NCBI GenBank assembly: GCA_937894935.1
Contig: CALAYC010000165.1
Coordinates: forward strand, 1-21,796
Length of the DNA: 21,796 bases
Reading direction: 5' to 3'
DNA from: an uncultured Verrucomicrobiota bacterium
GTDB lineage: Bacteria; Verrucomicrobiota; Verrucomicrobiia; Limisphaerales; JADLHS01
Position 1 is the stretch's first letter, and each line of letters begins with the position of its first letter. This document shows positions 12,804-21,028 of the stretch, piece by piece. The position numbers and the translations under genes are program-made. Below the pieces are notes generated by a model, which did not search any database, was not told the DNA's origin, and was given only the letters and a program-made list of their open reading frames with translations.

Positions 12804-15800
12804 ATGAAAACACGAAGAAACTGCCCTGCGTTGAACTTATTTTTGCCACTGACTTTTGCCGAACCTTTTCAGCGACTGCGCGTTTGCCTGGTGATGATGG
12901 TGATCTTCGGCGCGGTTAACTGGAGCCGGGCGGATGATATTTACTGGGATGGCGGCGCTGCTGGCACGAGTGCTACCTGGCTGACTGCCGCAAACTGGAA
13001 TCCGGATGGCGTTCCGGGTGCGAGTGACAACGCCATCTTCGACGCTGCGGGAACGGCGACGACAATCACGATTCAGATGGCGACGGCGGGTGGTTTGCAA
13101 CAGCTCGGCTCGTTGACCTTGGGACCGGGAAATTTTACACCGCGCACGATCCGCAACAATACAACTTCCACCACAGGTTTTCTGGAGTTGCATGGCGTGA
13201 ACGGAGTGTTGCTCGCCAATCACAGCCCGGTTTCTCTTTCGCTCGTCAATAATCTCTCCGGGACTACTGCCTTGCCGATGTTTTTGCGGCTCGCGAACAG
13301 TGGTGAAATTTACGTCAGCACGGATGGCACATCTTCACAGATTCTCATCTCGTGCTCGATCAGCGAAATCAACGGTTCGCACGGCTTCACCAAAACCGGA
13401 CCGGGAATTCTTTATCTGCAAGGAACGAATAATACATTTACCGGTCCGATCACGAACCTGGGCGGCGCGATCAAACTGAATGATGTTGCGACGTTGGGCA
13501 ACGGAACGCCGACGGTTTATCTTTCCGGCGGTAATATCATCAGCGGGGCGGACCGCGGATTGGCGGTGGCGAATCCCATCGTTCTGACGACGGATTCGTT
13601 CATCATCAATGACGGTGGCACGGTTGGTACGTCACGCACGTTTCCGTTGAGCGGTCCGATCAGCGGTTCGGGCACGCTGACCATCGCGAACCTGACCGGT
13701 GTTTCGGATCAGACGTTCATTGTTCGATTTGCGGGTGCGCATACTTACTCACTTCCGATCAACATCGGTTCGGTGGTGGATACGGCCGGTTCGTATTCGG
13801 TTCTGCAACTCTACAATTCCGCCACGAGCGGGGTGATGGTGGTGAATAGCGACATCGGCGGACCAGGTGTTTTGCGTCGCCAAGGCGCGACCAGTTCTCC
13901 GGGCGGCACGGCGATTTTAACGGGTAACAACACTTACTCCGGTGGAACGTTGATTACCTACGGCACGTTGTTGGCGAACGGCGCAATCTCCGCGCTCGGT
14001 TACGGCCCGGTGACGGTGACGAATCAAGGTGTGCTCGGTGGCAATGGAAACATTATCGCTCCGGTCACGGTCCAGTCGGGCGGCACAATCGCTCCCGGTG
14101 CGGCAGCGGACAGCGTCGGGAATCTCACTGCGGATCAAATCACGTTAGGCGAAGGCGGAAATTATACGGTGCGCATCAGCAATGCCGCAGGCGCAGCGGG
14201 TGTCGGTTACAGCACCATCACCGCGCCGAGCGGCTGGACGGATGTCGCTTCGAGCACCAATGCGTTCACCATTAAAGTGGATACGCTGGGCGTTACTCCG
14301 GCCAACTGGAATCCCGGTGTCGCGCGCAGTTGGACCATCATTAATAGCTCTTCCGCGAACGGATTCGATGTCAGCCACTTCGCGATTGATATCTCCGCGT
14401 TCGAAGGAACGGTGCAAGGCATCTTCGCGCTCGATGTCGTGAGCGGTTCGCTCGTGCTGAGCTACACTCCGGCATCGGATATCGTCATCAATGTTCCTTC
14501 GGGCAGCGTCAATCAGGGCCAAACCTCGCCGACGCCGTATCCGTTGCTGACGGGTCCGTTTGGACTTTTGAAAGTCGGCGACGGCGAAGTGGTGCTGAAC
14601 AATCCGGCGAATGATTATCTGGGTTCGACGAAAGTGTTCGCCGGCACGCTGAGCGTGGCGGTGGATGCGTTGAACAATTCCGGCGCACTGGGCGCGGCTT
14701 CGACGGCGGTGCTCGTCGGCAACACCACCGGCACGAGCAATGCCACCCTGAATATCAATACGCCTGACGTCACAATTGCGCGAAACGTCACGGTGCAATC
14801 CGGCAGTACGGGAACGAAAACGATCGGCACAACGATTAACAGCGGTGCGGCGACGTTCTCCGGCGATATCGCGTTGCAAGCGGATACTGTTGTTACCACG
14901 CCGGCCGGCAGCGAGTTGTTGATTTCCGGAATCGTCAGTGGTCAGGGCGCAATTGCGAAATCCGGTGCGGGCACGTTGACGCTGAGTGCGGCGAATACGC
15001 ACGCCGGCACAACGATCAGCAACGGCACACTGATAATTGCCGGGCAGGTCGGAAGTTCTTTTGCGGTCACGGGCAACAGCACCTTGGATAATCCCGGTCC
15101 GTCGTCGCGGACTTTGAATGCGACGAATATCGTATTGAGCGGCGATGTAACTTACCTCGGAACGACGAATCTGAGTTTTGGCAGCGGCGGGGTGACGCTG
15201 ACGGGGAATCGTACCATCAATGTGGTTTCAAATACGCTGACGATTCCGGGATTGGTCAGCGGTTCAGGCGGCATTATCAAAACAGGTGAAGGCACGTTGG
15301 CCTTCACCGGCAGCGTGGGAAGTGATTTTGATGGTGACCTGACGTTGACCGCAGGGTTGACGACGGTTGCTGCGAGTACATTTGTCGGCAGCGGAACGAT
15401 CAATCTCGCGGGCGGTATCTTCGGATTGACCGGTACGCGTAACGTGAACACCGGAATTCTGCCCAATGGTCTTAACCTGACGGCGGACTCGGTGATTCAA
15501 AACACCACGACGGCGGCGGCAGGCACACGCAACTTCCCGATTGGTGGTCCGGTGACTGCGAGTGGCGGCACGTTGACGATTCGCAACATTACCGCCGGTG
15601 ATGCCGCTAACGTGATTCATTTGCGGTTGCACGCCGGTGATTTCACGTTCCCGCGACCGATTGTGTTCGATAATTCGCTCGCGAACAGTCAGGTCAACAA
15701 CACGGCGCGGCTCGGGTTCTACAGCACGAATACCAGCGGCCCGCAGATTTTCACCGGCGTAATTTCCGGTCCAGGTTCAATCATCCGCAGCTCGCTGACG

Positions 15801-16910
15801 GCGGGCACGGGTGGAACGACAATTCTGACCGGCAACAATACCTTTACAGAAGGCGCGGAGTTGTTTGATGGCGAACTCGGCCTCGGCAGCGATCCGGTCT
15901 TCGCTGGGCAGGTGCTGCTTTCCAGCCCGATTGGTACGGGCACGTTTGAGTGGACGGGCAACGGCGCGCTCTCCGCTTACGGTGCTCCGCGCACGTTGGC
16001 GAATTACGTCTATCTGAACGGCGTGCGTCTCGGTCGCGTCGTTGGTACGAATGCGCTTACATTCTCTGGAGTAATGAACGTCGGCACGGTGGCGAAAGGT
16101 TTTTCCATCGAAAGCACCGAACCCGTGACGATCAGCGGTGTGATGACGAACAGCTCGCCGTTGTGGAAAGAAGGTCCGGGTACATTGGTGCTCGCCGGTC
16201 CGAACCAGAATTCCGGCACTTGGACGGTTACGAACGGAACGTTGCTCGTGAACGGATCATCCGGCAGCGGCGATGTGACGGTTTACGGAGGCGTGCTTGG
16301 TGGCACAGGCACGATTTCCGGTACGGTCACCATCGAAGTGGGTGGTGTGTTGTCGCCGGGCACATCCATCGGCACGCTGACGTTGAACAGCAATCTGACT
16401 TTGCTGGGCGATGCGATGTTTGAAGTGAACAAGTCGCTCACGCAATCGAATGACGTGGTTGTGGTGGCGGATGAGATTACCGCTGGCGCGGGTACGATCA
16501 CGATTAACAACCTCGGCCCGGCTTTGAGCGTCGGCGACACGTTCAAACTGTTCAACAAAGCGGTGGCGAATGGCGACGCGTTGACCATCACCGGTGGCGG
16601 TGCGACGTGGGTGAACAATCTCGCCGTGGATGGCAGCATCACAGTGCAATCGGCTTCGGGCGTGCAACCGCCGCCAAGCTTCACCGCGAGTGGAATTGTG
16701 ACGTTGCCGACGGGCAATATTTCACTGACCGCGACTGGTGCTATTGGCGCGCCGTACCAACTCTGGGCGACAACAAACCTGGCGCTCACGCCGGTGGAAA
16801 CCACCTGGACGTTGATCAGCAGCGGCACGGTGACGACCAGTCCGTTCACGATTGAGGATCTGTCCGCGACCAATTATCCGCAGCGATTCTATCTGTTCAG
16901 CACGCCGTAA
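12804..16910 (+). CDS. Large secreted autotransporter-associated beta-strand repeat protein
   Basis: A 1368-residue protein with an extended signal peptide (basic MKTRRN, hydrophobic VCLVMMVIFGAVNWSRA, cut before DDIYWDGG). The frame is open back to GTG 12684, but ATG 12804 is chosen because it gives a normal signal peptide. The mature start DIYWDGG...TWLTAANWNPDGVPG is typical of these repeat proteins. Repeats of the type KxGxGxLxLxGxNxYxGxTxxxxGTL occur near 13389, 13918, 14565, 14956, 15276, 15826 and 16163, predicting a long right-handed beta-helix. No autotransporter beta-barrel follows; the end is an about 80-residue module finishing RFYLFSTP. An about 125-residue block occurs twice (13581-13949 and 15477-15860). 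Composition is rich in G, T, N and S with few cysteines, as expected for a surface or extracellular fibre. The function is unknown; adhesion or glycan binding is a guess. Confidence 0.9.
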   Translation: MKTRRNCPALNLFLPLTFAEPFQRLRVCLVMMVIFGAVNWSRADDIYWDGGAAGTSATWLTAANWNPDGVPGASDNAIFDAAGTATTITIQMATAGGLQQLGSLTLGPGNFTPRTIRNNTTSTTGFLELHGVNGVLLANHSPVSLSLVNNLSGTTALPMFLRLANSGEIYVSTDGTSSQILISCSISEINGSHGFTKTGPGILYLQGTNNTFTGPITNLGGAIKLNDVATLGNGTPTVYLSGGNIISGADRGLAVANPIVLTTDSFIINDGGTVGTSRTFPLSGPISGSGTLTIANLTGVSDQTFIVRFAGAHTYSLPINIGSVVDTAGSYSVLQLYNSATSGVMVVNSDIGGPGVLRRQGATSSPGGTAILTGNNTYSGGTLITYGTLLANGAISALGYGPVTVTNQGVLGGNGNIIAPVTVQSGGTIAPGAAADSVGNLTADQITLGEGGNYTVRISNAAGAAGVGYSTITAPSGWTDVASSTNAFTIKVDTLGVTPANWNPGVARSWTIINSSSANGFDVSHFAIDISAFEGTVQGIFALDVVSGSLVLSYTPASDIVINVPSGSVNQGQTSPTPYPLLTGPFGLLKVGDGEVVLNNPANDYLGSTKVFAGTLSVAVDALNNSGALGAASTAVLVGNTTGTSNATLNINTPDVTIARNVTVQSGSTGTKTIGTTINSGAATFSGDIALQADTVVTTPAGSELLISGIVSGQGAIAKSGAGTLTLSAANTHAGTTISNGTLIIAGQVGSSFAVTGNSTLDNPGPSSRTLNATNIVLSGDVTYLGTTNLSFGSGGVTLTGNRTINVVSNTLTIPGLVSGSGGIIKTGEGTLAFTGSVGSDFDGDLTLTAGLTTVAASTFVGSGTINLAGGIFGLTGTRNVNTGILPNGLNLTADSVIQNTTTAAAGTRNFPIGGPVTASGGTLTIRNITAGDAANVIHLRLHAGDFTFPRPIVFDNSLANSQVNNTARLGFYSTNTSGPQIFTGVISGPGSIIRSSLTAGTGGTTILTGNNTFTEGAELFDGELGLGSDPVFAGQVLLSSPIGTGTFEWTGNGALSAYGAPRTLANYVYLNGVRLGRVVGTNALTFSGVMNVGTVAKGFSIESTEPVTISGVMTNSSPLWKEGPGTLVLAGPNQNSGTWTVTNGTLLVNGSSGSGDVTVYGGVLGGTGTISGTVTIEVGGVLSPGTSIGTLTLNSNLTLLGDAMFEVNKSLTQSNDVVVVADEITAGAGTITINNLGPALSVGDTFKLFNKAVANGDALTITGGGATWVNNLAVDGSITVQSASGVQPPPSFTASGIVTLPTGNISLTATGAIGAPYQLWATTNLALTPVETTWTLISSGTVTTSPFTIEDLSATNYPQRFYLFSTP
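13581..13949 (+). repeat. Beta-helix block, copy A (about 123 residues)
   Basis: Runs from VLTTDSFIINDGG through GTLTIANL, FIVRFAGAHTYSLPI, LQLYNSATSG and GPGVLRRQGA to LTGNNTYSGGT. Landmarks recur in the same order in copies at 15477-15860 and 18509-18898. Confidence 0.6.
15477..15860 (+). repeat. Beta-helix block, copy B (about 128 residues)
   Basis: Runs from LTADSVIQN through GGTLTIRNI, HLRLHAGDFTFPRPI, LGFYSTNTSGPQIFTGVISG and GSIIRSS to LTGNNTFTEG. It is the second copy within the same protein as copy A and is closer in wording to copy C than to A. Confidence 0.6.
16668..16907 (+). repeat. C-terminal module, copy in the beta-repeat protein
   Basis: About 80 residues from PPPSFTASG, through YQLWATTNLALTP and TWTLISSG, FTIEDLSA, to QRFYLFSTP at the end of the protein. 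Same layout as the modules at 8849-9070 and 19421-19648. Confidence 0.6.
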
Positions 16911-16922
16911 GTTGAGGAGCAT

Positions 16923-16979
16923 GACCCTCGGCCGATTCAAGCGGGGCAAATTGTGAATCGTGCCGAGGGTCGTATTTGT
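16923..16979 (+). terminator. Strong stem-loop between the two beta-repeat genes
   Basis: GACCCTCGGC (16923-16932) pairs with GCCGAGGGTC (16962-16971), and CGATTCA (16933-16939) with TGAATCG (16954-16960), giving a 17-bp stem with one bulged T and a 14-nt loop. GTATTTGT follows, a weak T-tract. It starts 12 nt after the stop at 16910 and ends 16 nt before the next start codon, so it terminates or attenuates transcription into the next gene. Confidence 0.65.
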
Positions 16980-16987
16980 AAAACGTG

Positions 16988-19651
16988 ATGCGGGTAAAAT
17001 TATTGTTTCTGTCGGCGGCGCTGTTGAGCAGTCATTTACTGTTTCCGAAAGGCGGCTTCGCGCAACCTTACGTGCCGGGGCAGACTTATTTCGGGCGTAG
17101 TAATTACATCGAATACATCGCGGGCGATCTGCCTATCATTCTTTCCGCGCCTCACGGTGGGACATTGAAACCCGCGGAATTGCCGAATCGCACCTACGGT
17201 ACGTTTGCGACTGACAGCAATAGCGACGATCTCGCCCGCCGCATCCGCACAGAAATTCAAAACCGCATCGGTCACGTGCCGCACGTCATTATCTGTCGCC
17301 TGGACCGCGACAAAATTGATGCGAATCGTGACATCGTCGAAGGCGCGCAGGGACATCCGCTCACCGAGATTGCATGGACGGAATTTCAGAACTTCATCAT
17401 GACTGCGCGCACCAATGTCGGCGCTCGCCATGGGCGCGGTTTCTACATTGATTTGCACGGACACGGACACTCGATTCAACGCCTCGAACTGGGTTATCTG
17501 CTGTCGGGGGCGCAATTGCGTTTGACGGACGGCACGTTGAACTCCGGCGGTTACGAAAATCAATCGAGCATTCGCGCCTTATCGCAATTGTCACCGTTGA
17601 CGTTTGCTCAAATTCTGCGCGGAAACACGAGCTTCGGGGGATTGCTGGCCGATCTCGGTTATCCTTGTACGCCGAGTCCTGACGACGTCGCACCAGCGGC
17701 AAATCACGATTATTTCAACGGCGGTTACAACACGGCCGAACACGGTTCGCGCGATGGCGGAACGATTGACGCCATGCAGATTGAAAGCAATTACACCGGC
17801 GTGCGTGACACGGCGAGCAATCGCACGGCATTCGGTAAAGCGATAGCGGAGGCTTATGAAGAATTTTTCGCTACGCACTACAACATCAGTTTGCGCGAAT
17901 GCGTGCCCACGGTCTGGCCGGGCGGAGGGGGCAGTTGGGCGTCGAGCGGGAATTGGGCGCGCAGCATTCTTCCAGTTAGCACCAATCATCTCTGGTTTGC
18001 CGGCCCGGGTGGGGCGGTCACGCACAATCTCTCCGCGTTGACCACCGGTAACGGAGTGATTGGTGCGTTTTGTTTCAGTAATGCGGTCACCGGCAGTTAC
18101 ACGGTCAGCGGTAATGCTTTCACGCTGCTGCGCGGCATGACCAATCAATCGAGTTTCACGCACACGTTGAACAACGCGATCACGTGGCTCGGAAGTCCGA
18201 CGATTCTCGCGACGAGCGGCGCGTTAACTTTCGGCGGTGGGTGGAATATTCCCGCCGGGCCATTGCGCATCATTGGCGACGTCAACGCGAATGGCGTGAT
18301 TTCGGGAGCGGGAGGTTTAACGAAATCCGGCGCGGGCACGCTGGCGTTGACAGCAATCAACACTTACGCCGGCCCGACCACTAATCAATCCGGCACCATC
18401 AGTCTGAATGGCACGGCGACGTTTGGCGATGGCAGCGGTCTGCTCGTTCTGGCTGGCGGCGAAATTCTTTCGCGCAATACGCGTTCCGGTGCGCCCATTG
18501 CGAATCCGATTTTGATGACGGCGAGTGCGACGATTGCCGGCAACGGTACGTTGACCAACAGCCTGCGCGTTTTTCCGTTCAGCTCAGATCACATCGTGGC
18601 GACGGCCGGTACGCTCACGATTCGGAACGCGGGCACAAATCCGTATGCGTCGAACAATGTCTTTCGCGTGCGGTTGAGCGGCGGCGGTTTCACGTTCACG
18701 CGTCCAATCAGCATCGGTTTTAGTGGCGACCTCGAAGCGGCGTTATCCGAATTGGAATCCTACAACGATGCGGCGTCAGGTGATCAGACATTCACGAGTA
18801 CGATTTCCGGTCACGGAACATTCCGACGCAGTGCCGCAGATCCGGCTAATGCGGGTCGCACGATTTTTAGCGGCGTGAACACGTACAGCGGCGGGACGAT
18901 TGTGAGCGCGGGCACGTTGCTCGTGAATAATCCGTTCGGCAGCGGCACGGGGTCGGGCGTGGTGACGGTGAACGACAACGGCACGCTCGGCGGTTCCGGC
19001 ACGATTGCCGGACCAGTGACGTGTTCCGGCACGATTTCGCCCGGTCAAAGCGTCGGCACGTTGACGTTCGAAAGCGGATTGGATTTGAGCGCTGGCGGTA
19101 CGAATCTCTGGGAGTTGGTGAATCTCTCAGCGGATGGCGCAGGCGTGAACTTCGATCAAATTGTTCTCACTGGTGGCGAACTCGTGCTCGGACCGAACAG
19201 CAAACTGCAATTATCGTTCATTGATCCGGCGACTGTTCCCAATTCCGCCGATCCGTTCTGGATGACGAGCCACACATGGAAAATTATTTCTCTGAGCGGC
19301 AGCGCGACCAATTCCAACAAGAGCGCTTTCGGAAGCATCGTGAATGGCGTTTATGCGACGGGCAGTTTTACCAATTACGCAGATGCCGAAGGTAATATTA
19401 TTCTGGCCTATCACGCCGTGCCCGCTCCTGCGCCGACAGTGGAATCATTTGAAGTGACGGCGGACGGCGATGTCGTGCTCAGTTACGCTGCGCAGAGCAA
19501 TCGCACCTGTATTTTGCAATACACGACCAGTCTGAATGCGCCCGAGTGGATTACCGTGAGCACGAACGTCGTGCCGGCCGGTTCGTTGACTTTGACCAAT
19601 GCCACGGCGGGCGATCCGATGCGCTTTTATCGCGTGCTGGTGGTGCCGTAA
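16988..19651 (+). CDS. Secreted N-formylglutamate amidohydrolase-like domain joined to beta-strand repeats
   Basis: An 887-residue protein with signal peptide MRVKLLFLSAALLSSHLLFP, cut near GGFA-QP. ATG 16988 is preferred to the GTG just before it. Residues about 41-295 resemble N-formylglutamate amidohydrolase and related zinc amidohydrolases: LPIILSAPHGG (H56), DSNSDDLARRI (76-86), CRLDRDKIDANRD (103-115, with the N-R pair), FYIDLHGHGHS (152-162, D155, H157, H159), TAEHGS (H252) and AMQIE (E266). That family hydrolyses N-formyl-L-glutamate and is normally a cytoplasmic single-domain enzyme. From about 310 the protein is beta-repeat, starting WPGGGGSWASSGNWAR and with repeats such as TKSGAGTLALTAINTYAGPT. 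It ends with a module finishing RFYRVLVVP. The real substrate may be another amide, for instance poly-gamma-glutamate. The glutamate transporter gene begins 99 nt downstream; those 99 nt show no clear signal. Confidence 0.85.
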   Translation: MRVKLLFLSAALLSSHLLFPKGGFAQPYVPGQTYFGRSNYIEYIAGDLPIILSAPHGGTLKPAELPNRTYGTFATDSNSDDLARRIRTEIQNRIGHVPHVIICRLDRDKIDANRDIVEGAQGHPLTEIAWTEFQNFIMTARTNVGARHGRGFYIDLHGHGHSIQRLELGYLLSGAQLRLTDGTLNSGGYENQSSIRALSQLSPLTFAQILRGNTSFGGLLADLGYPCTPSPDDVAPAANHDYFNGGYNTAEHGSRDGGTIDAMQIESNYTGVRDTASNRTAFGKAIAEAYEEFFATHYNISLRECVPTVWPGGGGSWASSGNWARSILPVSTNHLWFAGPGGAVTHNLSALTTGNGVIGAFCFSNAVTGSYTVSGNAFTLLRGMTNQSSFTHTLNNAITWLGSPTILATSGALTFGGGWNIPAGPLRIIGDVNANGVISGAGGLTKSGAGTLALTAINTYAGPTTNQSGTISLNGTATFGDGSGLLVLAGGEILSRNTRSGAPIANPILMTASATIAGNGTLTNSLRVFPFSSDHIVATAGTLTIRNAGTNPYASNNVFRVRLSGGGFTFTRPISIGFSGDLEAALSELESYNDAASGDQTFTSTISGHGTFRRSAADPANAGRTIFSGVNTYSGGTIVSAGTLLVNNPFGSGTGSGVVTVNDNGTLGGSGTIAGPVTCSGTISPGQSVGTLTFESGLDLSAGGTNLWELVNLSADGAGVNFDQIVLTGGELVLGPNSKLQLSFIDPATVPNSADPFWMTSHTWKIISLSGSATNSNKSAFGSIVNGVYATGSFTNYADAEGNIILAYHAVPAPAPTVESFEVTADGDVVLSYAAQSNRTCILQYTTSLNAPEWITVSTNVVPAGSLTLTNATAGDPMRFYRVLVVP
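18509..18898 (+). repeat. Beta-helix block, copy C (about 130 residues)
   Basis: Runs from ILMTASATIAGNG through AGTLTIRNAG, FRVRLSGGGFTFTRPI, LESYNDAASGDQTFTSTISG and GTFRRSA to FSGVNTYSGGT. Same landmarks as copies A and B in the neighbouring protein, in both cases preceded by or near an ANPI motif (A and C). Confidence 0.6.
19421..19648 (+). repeat. C-terminal module, copy in the FGase-like protein
   Basis: About 76 residues, PAPAPTVESFEV through CILQYTTSLNAPEWITVSTN and LTLTNATAG to MRFYRVLVVP. Third copy of the module seen at 8849-9070 and 16668-16907. Confidence 0.6.
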
Positions 19652-19750
19652 GTGAACGCATTGATATGTCGCACGATTGGGGCGCGCGTGGTTGAGTCGC
19701 CGGAGCGCGCTTGCTAACGTCAGCGCGTTTGCCGGGCATTCTGAGTTTCT

Positions 19751-21028
19751 ATGACGATTTCCGCTTGGTGGGTTGTTGGGCTTGCAATTCCAGTTTTGCT
19801 GCTGGGCGAATTACTCGTTCGCCGCATTGGAATTCTTGCGCGCTTCAATATCCCCGCGCCCGTCGCGAGCGGCCTGCTCATTTCGTTCGCAATCCTCCTT
19901 TTCAATCTGGCCGGTGGTTCGGTGACCTTCGCCACGAAAACGGACGCTTCCTGGTGGACGTGGCTGGTAACGACGGAAATTGATTGGCAAAAACGACCGG
20001 CGCTCGATGTGAATCGTCCGTTCCTCGTCGCGTTCTTTACCTGCATCGGATTAAACGCCAGTTGGTCGCTGGTCAAAAAAGGCAGCGTGCAGGTGTTGTT
20101 GTTTCTGGCGTTGGCGGGAGGGCTCGCGATTTTTCAAAACGTCATCGGTGTCGGGCTCGCAAAATTGCTCGGCGTGTCGCCGCTGCTGGGATTGGTTTGC
20201 GGCAGTGTGTCAATGACTGGCGGTCACGGCACGGCGCTGGGCTTTGCGGCGGATTTTGAGAAAGCTGGATTGAACGCAGCGGGCGTTGTCGGCGTGGCAG
20301 CGGCGACGTTTGGATTGGTCGCGGGCGGATTGCTCGGCGGCCCGGTTGGCGGCGGATTGATTCGAAAGTTCGGATTGAAAACGAGCGCGCCGGCTTCAGT
20401 GCATTTGGAATCCGGTGCTGCGGCGGCAACCGGAATTCTCACCGATCTCAAAACGCTCGCGTTGCAGGGAAAAATTTTCGGAATTCATCTGCTCGTATTA
20501 CTGACGTGCGTGAAACTGGGAACTTGGGTCAGCTTCTTCATTCAGAAAACAGGTATCACATTTCCGGTTTATATCGGCGCGATGTTGTTGGGAGTGGGTT
20601 TGCGCAATGCGATTGAGTTCTCCGGCGGACGCTGGATCAAAACTGAACTGGTGGACACACTCGCATCCGTCACGCTGGGAATTTTTCTCGCCATCGCAAT
20701 GATGAGTTTGAATCTGATCGAACTCGCCAGCGCTGCTGGCCCGATGCTCATCATTCTCGCGCTGCAGGTGATAGTCATGGCGCTGTTTGCGCGCTTTATC
20801 ACGTATCGGGTGATGGGGCGTGATTTCGATGCGGCGGTGATGGCGGGAGGTCACTGCGGGTTCGGATTGGGCGCGACGCCCAACGCGGTCGCCAACATGA
20901 AGGCGCTCGTCGAACGTTACGGTCCTGCGCCGCGGGCGTTTCTCGTCGTGCCCATCGTCGGCGCGTTCCTGATTGATTTTGTCAACGCCACCAACATCAC
21001 GATTTTTCTGAATCTGTTTAAACAATGA
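19751..21028 (+). CDS. gltS: Sodium/glutamate symporter, GltS family
   Basis: The 425-residue inner-membrane protein is close to the usual family length of about 400. It has many hydrophobic segments and the two reentrant-loop signatures of the inverted-repeat GltS fold: CGSVSMTGGHGTALGFA (150-166) and AGGHCGFGLGATPNAVANM (about 363-383). The end AFLVVPIVGAFLIDFVNATN is also typical. GltS takes up glutamate with sodium ions. The gene follows the FGase-like protein by 99 nt on the same strand, and its stop overlaps the start of the gamma-glutamyltransferase gene (ATGA), which implies translational coupling. Together these suggest uptake of glutamate released outside the cytoplasm. No Shine-Dalgarno sequence is evident; the ATG is the first start giving the normal N-terminus. 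Confidence 0.95.
   Translation: MTISAWWVVGLAIPVLLLGELLVRRIGILARFNIPAPVASGLLISFAILLFNLAGGSVTFATKTDASWWTWLVTTEIDWQKRPALDVNRPFLVAFFTCIGLNASWSLVKKGSVQVLLFLALAGGLAIFQNVIGVGLAKLLGVSPLLGLVCGSVSMTGGHGTALGFAADFEKAGLNAAGVVGVAAATFGLVAGGLLGGPVGGGLIRKFGLKTSAPASVHLESGAAAATGILTDLKTLALQGKIFGIHLLVLLTCVKLGTWVSFFIQKTGITFPVYIGAMLLGVGLRNAIEFSGGRWIKTELVDTLASVTLGIFLAIAMMSLNLIELASAAGPMLIILALQVIVMALFARFITYRVMGRDFDAAVMAGGHCGFGLGATPNAVANMKALVERYGPAPRAFLVVPIVGAFLIDFVNATNITIFLNLFKQ

Noticed and set aside
14145..15002. 285-codon open frame on the minus strand
   Set aside because: Antisense to the beta-repeat protein; its arginine-rich translation is typical of a shadow frame over repetitive GC-rich coding DNA.
13389..16260. 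Recurring short DNA words such as GGCACGTTG, considered as a CRISPR-like or tandem DNA array
   Set aside because: Spacing is irregular and the words encode the GTL part of protein repeats; there are no uniform repeats or spacers.
19690..19725. GCGCGC-containing possible terminator after the FGase-like gene
   Set aside because: The word is self-complementary and not followed by a T-tract; no convincing stem-loop.
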